Origin: Patagioenas fasciata
Lineage: Eukaryota; Chordata; Aves; Columbiformes; Columbidae
Reading direction: 5' to 3'
DNA: 64,000 bases
NCBI RefSeq assembly: GCF_037038585.1
Contig: NC_092525.1
Span: forward strand, 29,104,367-29,168,366
Part shown: positions 13,294 through 26,446 of the stretch, one piece after another
Position numbering within the stretch: position 1 is the first letter of the stretch
How the letters are laid out: the number at the start of each line of letters is the position of its first letter
Notes under the pieces: generated by a model
The model's database searches: none
Told to the model about the DNA's origin: nothing
What the model saw: only the letters and a program-made list of their open reading frames with translations
Position numbers and translations under genes: made by a program

Positions 13294-16200
13294 AATCAAG
13301 AGATTATAGACAATATTATTTTAAAACGCATAAGTACCTTCCTGAACTTTAGCAAGATCAAAGCACAGGAAAAACTGGAGATGAGCACTTTTTGCTATGT
13401 TAGAAGCATGATGGCCAGGAATACAAAATGAGGGATATTATATCAAGATTTGCCCCAAAATACTTTGAACATTGGTGGAAAATGAAATATGCCAATAAAC
13501 ATATAGAGAAAAGTATGAAAAGAACTTGCATATTTTTTTCATTAGATTATATGCACTTAGCCAACAGGGAGAGAGTTGTTCTGAAACAGTTTTTTCAAAT
13601 GAGAAGAAAGCAGACATAAGATGTAAAATATTTCAATAGCTTTAAAACAAATCCAGGTCAAATGAGAAAAGACACTTTCACCCCAAATATTCTTGCACAC
13701 AGAGACTTAACTTGTAGAATAATATGATACTTCTGAATAGTATGTTGTTTCTGAACTACTCATGCAAAGCTAACATATTTTACTTTGCGTAAGGGAGAGT
13801 GATTTGTTTTGCCATTATCAATAAAAGGGAGTTCTTTACCTTGTGAAGAGTCATTCATCCAACAATTGCATTGGTTGCCAGAAATTAGATGCAACACAAA
13901 CAGCGTATTGGGAATTGTCCAGGAACTGGTCAACACATGCTGATAAGCAGCAGGGAGCTCTTTCCAACTGCCAAAGTACCTGGTTCAAGCCTCCCCAGGG
14001 ATTCTTTCACCAAGGGCAGTAGAAGAGTCCATTTCCGGACCAGCCATCCATTCTCACAACCCATTTGTCACCACTTTCATCCAGGAGGTCTTAGCTCAAC
14101 CATGTCACACACATGTCACTTCAGGCACCAGACACAGATTAACTCACTCTCTGTGCCTCCTCCTCAACAATCGAACTTGGTGGTAGCTCACACTAAGAGA
14201 AAGTTAATTCCTTGAGAGTGCCTTTAAGGTACATGGATGCCATAGAATTATCTTCCCATAGGTCCTGCCTCCGAGCCTACACATCTTATTTTAATACTTC
14301 AGCCTTAATTACTATTTCCATAACTGCCCTCAAGGGACAGACAGGACAATGTGCCTAATCCTGTCATCTCCAAACCTGACGTGGTACTTCTCTGTCTTTA
14401 ACCAGCCAAGCCTGTACTCACTCAGGACAGATCCTGAAGCAGGAATTGTTCCATGTTGGCCAGAGAAGAAAAAGAACCGATCGAGCTTTACTCATCACCT
14501 CTCAGAATCAGAGGGTGCAGACTCAGTATTCAGGGGTCATTAAATTTATATCTATTTTGAAATATTGCATTTGTTTCACTAAGATTTGAGATTTTTATTA
14601 TACTTTTATGGCAAATGCCTTTCAGAATGACAGAGAATTCTCAGAGAAAGTTAATTTACCTCACCTAAAGCACTTTCTTCTCATTTAGCCATTTTCCAGT
14701 CTGATATGAGCTTCAGAATTTATGCTGTTAACTGCGTGCTACGCACAGTGATGACTTTGAGGGTTCTGGAAAGAAAATACTGTGTTTGGTGCTATTCTTT
14801 CTTCTCTCTAAGAACAGTTGCTCACCTCAGTGGCCTTAGAAAATATTTAATCCAGTGCTAATAATGAAAGAGCATTTTGTTTCCAATAATGCAGTGATGG
14901 TGGCTGTACAAGCAGTCTAATTTTGCTCCACAAAAAAAGGCAAACCTTTGGAGCCAGACGTATTTCTCATTCACAGAGACCGTAGGTTAAAAAAATATCT
15001 GTGGATGTACATATAAAAACTCCAGTGTAAGCCTTCAGCTTTCTAAGGAATTTGCTTATGGCATTTTCTATGGTGACTTTCTCATAGTTAAAAGTTTCAT
15101 ATTTTTAACGTACGTCTGCAGTTTCGCTTTGAAATTTGGCTTTAAAAAACTTTTCCTATGTAGTAGTAAAGCAATTTCAAATGCTCTGTCTTTATATATG
15201 GCTTTATTTAGGTTCAGACAAACTTCCCCTGTTTCTTCACATTGGCTAGCCCCAAGTACTTTCAATTAATGTTTGGGGGATCTTCATTTTGTTTTTAAGA
15301 CCATATAAGACAGAAACAGCGGATTTTTGTGCTTTTATGGAATTCAGATTATGTGACTGACAACCACAATGAAAGAGAGCACATCGTACCACACAGGAAC
15401 ACCATGTACAGTAATAAACCAGATTATTCAAGCAAGATAAAAGCATCAGTTCTGAATTTAAAATGACATTATTTTCTTAGCCTAGAAAACATAATACAGC
15501 AATAGGTGCTGTTGGAGCTAAAACCCTGAAGGAAACTGAGTGTTAGTCTCTAAAGCACCAAATGAGAAATTAAAGAGAGATGTGCCAGTGTGTGTGATTT
15601 CCAGAGCAGCCCTCTTCTTCCTGAGCTTCTCTTGTACTGTTCTAGGTGGACCTGCTTTTAGACCATTTCCTTCAACAGTTTCCAAATTCATAAAACTACT
15701 AAAAACCAAAAGTGCAGCAGCTGATAAGATGATTAGGTGATAAGATACAGCAAACTCTATAGTTCACAGGCTGTTTCAAAGCAAATCAATGAAGACAAGA
15801 ATGCAGCAAAATACAGGACTTGCTTTTGCCAAGTCCTGTGCCCCAGACCTGTGCTGAGCTACCAATGAAACAAAAAGTTACCTTGCCCTCAAGAGGAAAT
15901 CTGCAGGGAATTAATACCTTCTAATTATCGTGCACCATACGTGTTACAAAACAGCACCACAAACATCTTCAATTTAGACATGAAGTGACCTCATGTTGGC
16001 TTTGGATAAGTTATTTTCTTGCCATACCAAACAGCCAGAAGAAACAACATCGGATTGAATGATGTAGGGAATCACTAGTTGAACAGAACACCCATGGAGG
16101 TGTATTACAGTTAAAAGCAACTACCAACATTTAATGCCTACCATATTTTTCTGAATTGAAGCAATTCTCTCCATCCTGCTACCTATCCTGGTTTCTGCCA

Positions 16201-16419
16201 GGAAGTAATGCAGAATCTTACAACTCTCAGATAAATGTTGGATATGTAGAATAAACATGTCTTTGCGCTTACTCAAGTTTTTTCCAAGTTTTGGAGAAGC
16301 AGAGAAATACAGCTGATAGCTACAGGAGGCATCATAGTGCAGAGAGAAACATGAGAACCTGAAGTTTCATACCTTGAACAGCATTAGTCTCAGGGATAAA
16401 TAAGACAAATAGATTAAAT

Positions 16420-16507
16420 GTGCACTGTAATGTCAATTATATTAATAAAATGAGAAGCCCAGTGAAGATTAACTAATACTGAAGTCCATCCACTCACTTC
16501 AGTGCAC
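16420..16507. repeat. Two overlapping inverted repeats
   Basis: GTGCACTG (16420-16427) is the exact reverse complement of CAGTGCAC (16500-16507). Inside this, ACTGAAGT (16478-16485) pairs with ACTTCAGT (16496-16503) over a 10-base loop. The two stems share bases 16500-16503, so only one can form at a time. The flank holds CAGCTG and homeodomain-like ATTA sites. Function is unknown; it may be chance. Confidence 0.4.
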
Positions 16508-19500
16508 TATAAAATCATCAGCTGTGATTACTTTATGCATTTCATTAACATAGCTAAGTCACTCTACAAGGTGTCTGGTTAAATGAAATTATTATCAAAA
16601 TACATAGTTAAACTGTAATTTACAGTATTTTTGTCCTGTGACTACAGAAAAATCTATGGGTTTTTTTCACCAGTACTTAGGCTCAGATAAATGTTCACAA
16701 TCCTCCTCTCTTAAAGCTGTGACATTTTTCTGTTCTGTCCTTTATACAGCATTTATGATGGATAGACATTGCATTGACAGTACAATCATACCTAAATTTA
16801 AACTGTCACAGCATGAAGACAAAATAATGTATTAACAGCAGTCAGAAAAGGCCTCCACCTCCCATACTCTTTTCTCTTCTTCGAACTAGAAGAGTCAGCT
16901 GTATGTACTTAAAATACCTGGCTTTCTTTAGATTACATGCAGATTATTTTAAAAAGTCATAATCAGTTTTCATGTATGGAAAAACAAAAGGGAGATTTAT
17001 GGTATCTGAGTAGATAGACAAGCTGCATTCTTCACTCTTCCCTCCATGAAATACTAAATATGACTGAAAAATAAGCGTTATTTAGAGACATAATATCTGG
17101 TGATATACAATAAATTATTGTATTAATCACTTTGCAAGGAGGAATATTTAGCAGTGATTACTTTGATTCCTTTTAATCTAGTTAGTAGTTACAGTGTCGC
17201 GTATAAAAAAAAACACCCACAAGAGTAAATCCAGACTCAATGTTTCCTCTAATAAATCCATTTCTAATTAACCCCATTTTCCTGCACCCTAGACTGCCAG
17301 CACTAATACGGTTACTTGAAACTGCACAGTGTCTTTCGCATATTTCTGTGCTTTAACATAAAGTGCACAACATAGAGTTAGGCAGTTTAAAATTCACTTC
17401 TGCCAAATAACGAAGAGGATGAGTATCTCCCTTGGCTATGGAACAAGGAGTGCTTTGTGATCATGTCTTTATCCAGCAAACTGAAGACATCAAGCAGGTT
17501 GCCCGCTTTTCTCTCTTCCTTCATGACATCCAGTCTACTCTGAGTCCTGTTGTTTTTCCCTAACCCACGGTTAGCCATTCCAGGGCAAGTTTCCTTCCAC
17601 ACAGTGGGTAGTATACACGTATGCTAAGCATTATAACCTAGAATTCCCATGTCATTATAGAGATGAAAGGAATAAGAGGATGAAAGAAGAGAAAATAAAT
17701 GCTGCCTTCACTTTAAATCCTGTTTATATATGGAACCTGAGGGCTACGAAAGGCAAGACAGATCAGATAAATTAATGAAGAACAGCGATGCGCATAGATG
17801 TGCTATGCCGTACCTCCTGCCAGAGCCTCTGCCTCCTGCTCCACTGTCCCATGAACACAGTGGGCAATCCACAACTTCGTATCATTACATCTTCACTCAC
17901 ATTTCAGCAGATCAATAAAGACTCTAAAAGACTCTTTGTTCCCTACTTCCCTGCAGCTAAACATTGATTTACAGTCACTAGAGTAGGTCTGTCAGTCTCT
18001 GTACACATCTCTGTGTACTTTTTGTAGATGGCAAAAGATTTTGTTAGGCCTCATCAAATGGTGTGAAGATGTTGGAAGTCTCTGTGAAATGCAGCACGTT
18101 GTTAAGCATGGATTAAAAATAAATCTGTGGCAAACTTCAAAAATGCCTACTTGCTTTCTGAGAATTGAAATTATATTTGCATTTCACAGTTGTGGCTGTA
18201 CAGCATGTGTACACAGACTAACTTCGGGGATATACTACACAGATCATCTTTCAATTACAGAAACAGACCTGTCGAAATAGATAGTTTATTGTAATTACAT
18301 ATCGCTTAGAGAAGCTTTCTTACATCAGATGGGAATGATTAAAGTTATATCCTATAATAAGTCAATGGTAATGCTTCCCCTGAGTGGACTGTGGAGAAAA
18401 ACATACCACTGTTTGTTTTCTAATAAAATAAATAACTGAACACCCGATGTTCTTAGTCCCTAATTGAGAAAGGAGAATAGACTTCATTCTTACTGACGAC
18501 TTATCTGTTGCATTTCATAGACTTGTATTTCAAATTCACTTACTAAAAGATGACATCTTAAAAGTAAATTGCAAATATATTTATTTATACACATGCTTAT
18601 TAAAATATAGATTGAAATTAATATCCAGGTTTCCCAAACAAAGTAATTAATTGTGCATCAGAGAAGCTCAATACTAATCCAATTCATGTTTGAAAGATAA
18701 CAGAAAAACAGTCCATGCAAAATTAACAAAAGGTTCAGTTCTGTTCTCTCCCCACTGACATTTAGAAGGGAGAGATTGAAATATTATTTGGATAGACAGT
18801 CCTGACTGGTATCTGTTGTCTATTTTCACAGGGATCTGAAGTGTTTTGAAAACTCAAAGCCATTAAGAATAGTATCTCTAAGTCTGTTGACAGGTTCTAA
18901 AGCCAGATATTTAATAAAAGGATCCTTCTGCATATGACTGCATCACAGCAAGTCCTTCAGGACTTCTGCTTTGTCCTTTCTGGCAGCACTGTGCATATAT
19001 GTTGCAATATCTGCGCATTAGCTAAAGCATCATTTCAAGAGAAGCAGGTCTTCTGTCATGCAACTGCAGTAGCCCATGGGTTTCTCCTATTAGACCATAA
19101 GCTTTATGTTCAGAAGTATGCTCAAGGTACAGCATTATGAGTGGCTAACAGATATACTGGGTAAAAGCTACAGCACAGAGGAGAGCAGAGATGCTTAGAA
19201 AGAAATATCCCATATGAAATCTATTTAATCCTTCACTCTGTCTGCATAGGAATCAGAAGGATTTATTTAGTTGGCAAACCTCATTTCTGAAGCTTAAATA
19301 CTGTATATTGGAAATTTTTTCCACAAAGAAAAAAGTCACAGTTACATATGACTTCATTAAATAACTGTCTGATATGTACAGAAACAATACAGAACTGACT
19401 CCTTAAGCTGGCACAGGTGCACTGCAAAGGAATCAGATCCATAATAAACAGCTACATAAAAAGCACTGCTTGGGTACCTCTGGAAAATCACCGCTGCTGC

Positions 19501-21666
19501 TGCACATACTCATGCTATTCTTCTAGTTGATCAAATCTAAAAGCATGCAAGACAATGTCATTAATATTCTTACAAGAGACATAAGAATTTTTGTAGAAGA
19601 AAAGTACCATATGTAAATACTGATTTTGAGTGACACCAAGAAGTAACGTTATAATAGTTTTGGAACTGGTTTGAATATTCTCTGGCTATCATCCCATGGC
19701 TGAACACAGGAGTAGCAGCAGAGATGTAATAAATTTTGGATTTTACTGCCCACTTAATCATTGAATTTAGCATTTATCCTAGTGCCTGTGTAGGAGGTAT
19801 TGACTCCCTTACTAGTAAAATAATAAACTACACTTAATCAGGAGCTAAACCTCAAATAGCACATCAAACAAGGTTTTTGGTTGTTGAAATTTTCAAATTT
19901 GGCTTCTAGAAACTGCATCCGGTGTTACATCTAGTTTTTGGTGATGGGGGCTGATCTCCATGGAACACATTATGCCAAATGCCTAATTGATGGGAATTAG
20001 CACAAATCTATAGACATCAAAGCAGCAGTATCATGATAGCATCACTTCACCTCTCCTGAATTCCTGAGACTTCAATTCACAGAATGTAACCAAATTAAAA
20101 AAATTGCTAAATATCTGCTTTCAAAATGCAAATTCTAATTAAAAAATACCACTCACTGAATACACTTTCTAAGGTTTATTTGAATGCAAATATTACCCTA
20201 CTACTCATTTTTCATTAAAATGCTTTCAACTTAAGACAGAAACATTTGCAATTCTATAGTAATCCTTTCAATTTCCTCCTCAGTAGATGAAAAGACCACA
20301 TTCAAGTATTCAACTGGTTCACCAACCATACAACAGTCTGTACAGAATAAATATTAAGCACTCCAGTTCTCTTAATTTAACCACGTCAAAGTAGATTACA
20401 AGCCTTCAAGAATATCTAACAAATAATAATTCAGAGTGAATACAAGTGTCCAAAGAAAGTGCTAAGGTATAAGAATAATATGTCTATTTGAAGAAACAAA
20501 ACAACCTGATAGTTTCATTAATTTAAACAGCTCATTAGCTTTGCCATAGGAAAAATAATCCATCAGCATTAAGAATGTAAAGAACATTTTTAAAGGGTGA
20601 GAGGCATCTGCAGCCACAGTGTCAGCAAACAGCAGAAACCTCTAGTTAGAGCTTTCTCAGTTTTTCCCATTTGTGCCTCAAATATGCATATATGCCACCA
20701 GTAATTATTTCAGCAACATACAGTGTCTCCCGTGTGCCTGATATAACACAAAATGCCCATCTCATTCTTAGTCAATGTTTATTCATTTCCTCTCAGTTTG
20801 CATAGCTGAATGAAATGTTAGCTCTAAGTATAACGAGAATCGTTCCAAATCTCCAGACAAACACGTTGCCTTAAGTACAAAGTAGAGTCTTTAACAAGGC
20901 ATTTCAGAGACACCTCATCTCCAGTGCATTGCCCATGAAACTACTCTGCTTCTTAAATCTGCCCAGTTACCACATACACAGGCATCGTATGTTTCATTGT
21001 TCATGTTCTTTGTTCATCACACATATATTGAGCCTTAAGAGGCCAAGCTGGTTCTGAGACTAAAAGGGCAGTCCTGTTTATTAGGACACCAGCATAAGAG
21101 CACAGGCTCCCTCAGGATGCAGGAGAGAGAGAAGCGCAGTCGTGCTTCTCCACAACTCTGTTCAGTTCTCCGAGTCTGGAAAATCATAGGCTGACAATGG
21201 GTTATAGAAGAATCAGAAGAGTAAATCCAAGGTCAAAATCAAAGACAGGGACATAATGTTGCAGCATACATTGTTTCTTGAGTTAAAGACATACATTTAA
21301 AAAAAAAGCTTACAGGTCACATAACATGCAATGCTGCCTGCAATGTTATAGCTTTATTTGCATTTTCTTTCCTAGTTGGGTATGTGTGAAAAGAGACAGA
21401 GTAAGAAATATTTTACTGAGTACATGAAGTCCACAGCAGAAATCAACGTTACTAGCAGTAGCTGCAGAATTAATTCATTATTTTAAGGCAGTAGTAAATC
21501 AAGAAGAATTCTGGAATGCTTGGCACAACTAGGATTTTTTTTTCCATAAAATTAGAACCACGGTTGTATTTTGAAACACATAAAAGGCAATTACTCTGCT
21601 TTGCTTGTTTAATAAATTTCGTGTTGATTGTGCAAATTTTTCAGACACTTTTGTTTCCTGATGCTT

Positions 21667-21690
21667 AAAAAAAAAAAAAGAAGAAAAAAA
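21667..21690 (+). repeat. A-rich run
   Basis: Thirteen A are followed by GAAG and eight further A. Because the upstream sequence shows no recognisable retroelement, I treat it as simple sequence and not as a retrogene tail. Confidence 0.7.
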
Positions 21691-22374
21691 ACACGCACAC
21701 AGAATATTTGAGAAACACCAGGTGTCATATTGACAGTTTATGCTTTTTTAAGGCCAATAACCATGTGCTGGCGGTGTGTGGATTTTTTCCTTCATGGTTC
21801 ACCTTGCATAAAATCCAATCTTATTCAGTTTTCTTAAGTGCCCAAAACCCAATATCCTGGTAAGAACATTGTTGAAAACAGTAATTGAGTAAATCAGCTA
21901 TGAATCCTGGCCCTATGCTCATCTAGCAAATACATGGCATTACAGAATAATTGTCTTCACTTTGCAGTTACACCAAGAGCAATATTTTACAGACAAAGAC
22001 AAAAATACAGAGTGAAAAACCACCTTTATTTTTCAGCATTACTTGGACAACAGCTCAAACCACACTCTGTCAGCTCTTAACAATTTTGCCCCCAATTTCG
22101 TACATTTACTATCAGACAATTTCAAATCAAATCAGGCTGAAAGTTTGTACCTGTGCTATCAGTTCAAAACTGATGGGATTTTTGCTACAAAAGGTTTTCA
22201 ATTACTTGTCTTTCTGAATTTATAAGGAAAAAAAACTTCTCCATTTGGGGAGCGGATTTAGATAGGCATTGCCAACTACAGCACTGTGAGCTGAATTTTT
22301 TAAATATATATTTTATTTTTAAAGTACAAAGAATTTTTAGATAAAAAATTGACTAACCTTAGGGTGGGAGGATT

Positions 22375-22410
22375 TAAAAACAAAACACAAACACCACCAA
22401 CAATAACAAA
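22375..22410 (+). repeat. AC-rich low-complexity tract
   Basis: The tract is almost wholly A and C (CAAAACACAAACACC-like), about 30 bases before the CR1 copy. It belongs to a recurring set of such tracts in this window (see findings). Confidence 0.6.
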
Positions 22411-22440
22411 GTATATTTAAATATGAACAACAATGAAACA

Positions 22441-22716
22441 TGACAACCAATGGTAGGACAAGGGGCAGTGGGTACAAACTGGAACACAGGAGGTTCCACT
22501 TAAATATGAGAAGAAACTTCTTCTCAGTGAGGGTGACAGAGCACTGGAACAGGCTGCCCAGGGGATTTGTGGAGTCTCCTGCTCTGGAGACATTCAAAGT
22601 CATCTGGACACCTTCCCGTGGAACCTCATCTGGGTGTTCCTACTCCAGCGGGGGGATTGGACTGGATGATCTTTTGAGGTCCCTTCCAATCCCTAACATT
22701 CTGTGATTCTGTGATT
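22441..22716 (+). mobile_element. CR1 LINE, 5'-truncated 3' end
   Basis: The sequence matches the well-known avian CR1 3' region in order: ACAAGGGGCAGTGGGTACAA, CTGGAACACAGGAGGTTCCA, GAGCACTGGAACAGGCTGCC, TTGGACTGGATGATCT and GAGGTCCCTTCCAATCCCTA, ending in ATTCTGTG units. CR1 elements are non-LTR retrotransposons copied from the RNA 3' end, so most copies keep only this end, as here (about 275 bases). The 5' boundary is approximate. A remnant of the ORF2 C-terminus is still readable in one frame ([11 protein letters not shown] and ESPALETFK), then drifts out. It cannot move by itself. No clear target-site duplication is visible, which is usual for CR1. Confidence 0.95.
22698..22716 (+). repeat. 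CR1 3' tail, (ATTCTGTG)2
   Basis: Two full ATTCTGTG units plus ATT form the characteristic terminal octamer repeat used in target-primed insertion. This fixes the 3' end and orientation of the element. Confidence 0.95.
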
Positions 22717-22960
22717 AGTAATTTCATACAGATTACTTCACAGGTAAATATGTGATCAAGCACTCAAAAATATTAACATCATGCTGAAACCTCATGACAG
22801 CATAATGAGCCTTGGTGAGTGAGCAATGGTTCCCATTTACACCAACTTCATTTTATTGGTTTGAATTAAAATTGGTTGACCACGCTGTATTTAATCTGCT
22901 GTAGCTGTTTGCAAAGCGGACATCCCTGTAAAACCAAGACAAACCTGGATTCTGACCCAT

Positions 22961-23090
22961 CCCTCCCTCCACCTGGTTCCTAAGGCAGCAGTGCTGGGCA
23001 GCTACAGAGGCAGCAGCTGCTCCGCGGCAGGGTGCACAGGGACCATTCTCCAGGGGGTCCGTGGGTGTCCCGCACTGCAGCAGCTGCCAA
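22961..23090. other. GC/CpG-richer islet in the desert
   Basis: This segment is clearly more GC-rich than its surroundings and has four CpGs, including CCGCGG. CAGCAGCTGC occurs twice, at 23011-23020 and 23078-23087, 67 bases apart. Two inverted CCAAT boxes (ATTGG at 23172 and 23201) follow within 115 bases. No open frame of note crosses it. It could be a promoter or enhancer of a non-coding transcript, or an old repeat. The sequence alone does not decide. Confidence 0.3.
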
Positions 23091-26000
23091 CAGAATCATT
23101 TCTATTACATTTTCTAACTGCTAACGTTATCTGACTCTTCTCACTCTCTCTGACAACATGTGCTCATCTCTATTGGTTGCTGTGAAAAGTGACTTTGTGG
23201 ATTGGCACTGTAGTGAGGCTAACCAGCCATAACTCTGCACAGACTTTATTTACACTTATTCTAAAAGTATAACATTCAGAGCAACGAGCAGATTCTAGAG
23301 TTCAAATAAATAAAAGTACAATCCACTGCAACATTGCGGTCAGAGTATTAAGCTTGCCTCTCCACCGCAATTATCATGGTTTTAGACCACATTTATGTTG
23401 TGCTGTTCCATACAGATATTTTACTGGTGAATAAGTGATGATTCTATATTATGTATGAGGATTATAAAGACACTTTTGAATGCTAAAGCAGTGCAAGAAT
23501 TCAGGTAATAAAGAAAAAGACTACGTACAACAGCAAACATTTCAGTAGGTCTTCATTGTATTTCGGCTGCTTCTTTAATTAATAAATTATTAATACATGG
23601 GGCCAATCTATTGAATTTATTTAAACTTGAAATCCTTTTGATTCAAAGATACTTGATTTTCTATAGTTACGTATCTTCCTCTAGTTTACATGTGGCCTAT
23701 ATTCTATCTGTTTTCTTACTGAAGCGCCGCTTTGGTACTGTGATGTTAGAAATAATTAACGTTGCAATAATATTATGGCAACTTGTTCCAACACACACTC
23801 TTGACACTAATGGATTTGTTTTCATTGCTTTCGGATATCTCTATATCTGATCTGGCAGCTTTAGTCTGAATTTAGTTCAAAAATAAGAGTCAGTTCTACT
23901 ATCAAGAACATAACTCATTTATTTCTAATGAGGTGTTTAATCAAAATATATTTGATATGATAGCTGTGGAAAGTAACACTGAATATAATGCAAGCACAGG
24001 GTCAAACAATGGGCCAGAAAATATCCTTAGTTTTCACCCTGAATTGTTTATGAAGCAATTGTTTCAGAACATGAAAAGATATCTCTATATTTTAAACCTG
24101 AACATGGGATTTTAAAACAGCATTTAGATAAACCACATATTAAATGACATCAGAAATAAACTGAAGTACCTACCAGGCTGTATTGCGCACCCAAACAACT
24201 TTGAACCTAAAGCTTCAAAGCTGCTGTAAGAACTTCAGAATCTGCAAAAGCAACGTGACAAGTTCCAAGATGTTAGAGCTGTGTGTGTTCTTTCCAGAAA
24301 CTATTTTGTGAGTTAGGATTACACTGGCACTACGTTCCGCTTCTTTAGCTCCAAGGACCAAGTGTTCTCCACAACAGAGGAAACTGCCTGTTTATAGGAC
24401 AGCAATGCTTTCCCTTTGTGCTGAAGCAACCTGACAGCGCATCAGGAGGCCTGTCCAGAGCTGTGTGCAGCCCGGCTGGCAGGGGCAGGTGGAGGGAGCT
24501 GGATCCAGGATGAGTTGTCAGCTGTGCTACTACTCACATGTTCCCCTGCAGGAGGATAAGAATTGGCAGGTAACTAGTGAGGGGGCACAACGCTATTGTC
24601 TGCCTCCTCTCTATTTTAGCACTGTTCCAGCTGAAAGGAGGAATGTCCACAGAGGACATTTAAGTCACCCTTACCGCACAAACGGTGAAAGGAATAGGTC
24701 ACTATGTGATTTTTACAAAGACAGATCTCAGCAAAGAATAAGAAGGATGGAGAAACTCCTAATTCTGCACTAAGTACACACCACCATATCTATACATACG
24801 CTAAAAAAAATTATAGATTTGTAAACACTCCTTAGGGGCCTCTGGCCTTTTAGATTCCTCCCAGCATAACAGCTTGAGATATAGGCAGGTGTAAAGAATC
24901 AGATTCTGTATGTTCTCCAGACACTGACTGTTTGGAGCTACCTTTAACTCCAGCAAAATTTGACTGTTATCAATACTTCTCAATGGAACGTAGTAATATC
25001 ATTTAAAATCCTCTACAGTTTTCCCCCAGATTTCTTTCTTTAAGGTCCTTTATACCACAATTTGTACAGCTATTCAAACAATGCTAATGAGCTCTACTTA
25101 TTAAATTGCATAAAAATATTATAAAATAAAATGATACATTATGCTTTGCTATAACATATATCAAAGAAAAACGGATCCAATTCTAGGCATAACATTCTGT
25201 GAATAGTGTTTCCAGCCCTTCCACTACACCTGTAGAGAACGCTTCCTCAGAGACTCTTGTCAATCCTGAGTCTCGCTCCAGGCAAAGGAAGATGGAAGCA
25301 TATCTCAGCCTCTTAAACAATCAACATTTTGCAAGTTGTGAACTTTTTTCTTTCTCTGGATGTCCCGCACAAGTGGATGGAATTGCAATAGAAATAGCAA
25401 TTTCTCTAGTCATACTTTTAGCAGCTATACTGTTACACAATATATGTCTCATCAGATCACTAAAGTAGAGGAAGGGACAATAAAGAGTGAGCAAGGAGAC
25501 CCCATTCTGGCCCTTAGTATTAAGAGATAAGTCTGAAATATTGGTTTCATTAGATTCAATGGCCCAATTTTCAGTGGAGACCCAGAACACACCCGAGAAT
25601 GTAATTGCTGTTGCATAGTAAATTGCATACGAATATTACAGGCATGGAAATGGATGGAAAGGCAGGGGCACCTTGATACAAATAACAGCACTCTAATGTT
25701 GATAAAAATCACCTGTTTAATAGCAAAAAATAAAAAGAAAGTTGATGTAACACTTTCACACAATTTCAAGCAGAAACGTGTAAATTACTGTTTTCTAATG
25801 TGACATTCAGTACCCTTCAGAATGATACAGAGATTAGAAAATTTTAAAAAGTGTAAAAGAAAGTGTGGTGCTGGAAAAAATACAAATTACTTGGTATTAA
25901 AATTCTGCAAGATGTTTTTAGGTACAATATTTTAGAAACAGATTAAAATAGGTATTGCAGATATGATCATGTACCCTGCCTGTTGACTTTTTCTCCTTTC

Positions 26001-26430
26001 ACTCCTCCTCTCACTGAAACAGAGAATCACTCAGTAATCCATGTGCTATATGCAATAGCCCATCCAAAATTAACAGGACTACAGTCATGGCTCAGCCAGC
26101 TCTCCTCTGCTACTACATCTTCTCTTACTCAAGTGTCTTTGGAAATCCCAACTACTGAAGTCACAGGCACAGCTCGAGTCATACTTTAGTACAGATAAAA
26201 TATATCTAAGGGATAAAACATGTCAGTCCATGGTCAGGTTAGAAAGTGATTAGTGACTTCATCCATCTCTGCTTGTGGATGCCGGAAGTCAGAGACCTTC
26301 AAAGAAATATTGATAAGCAAAGTCCATTCAAAGACCTTTGCAAAACCCATAGTGTATTGGAAATCAAAGAAGTCTTGGCTTGAGAATATAGATAAAGCCA
26401 GAAAATATAAATGAGCAGTCATTTGCAAGG

Positions 26431-26446
26431 AAAAAAAAAAAAAAAA
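26431..26446 (+). repeat. A16 homopolymer
   Basis: Sixteen consecutive A are followed by GG and AAAACAA. The upstream 200 bases show no recognisable processed gene, so I call it simple sequence. Confidence 0.8.

Larger units (their letters stand above)
12001..22374. other. Intergenic, AT-rich; no gene recognised
   Basis: I see no coding exon, RNA gene or identifiable transposon in this stretch. Open frames are all under about 110 codons and without known motifs. The notable items are an (AT)n tract at 13271-13283, overlapping inverted repeats at 16420-16507, and an A-rich run at 21667-21690. The frame at 13889-14215 (about 108 codons) is His/Ser/Pro-rich but matches no family. Confidence 0.6.

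Noticed and set aside
13981..14000. GGTTCAAGCC resembling a Pol III B box or tRNA arm
   Set aside because: No matching A box, acceptor stem or anticodon arm is found at tRNA spacing.
22337..22603. 88-codon minus-strand frame
   Set aside because: It is the antisense of the CR1 element and the AC-rich tract.
25199..25468. 89-codon frame with a Ser/Thr-rich start and a hydrophobic segment, resembling a small membrane protein
   Set aside because: It starts at GTG, resembles no family, and has no splice or promoter context. Hydrophobic runs are common in AT-rich random frames.
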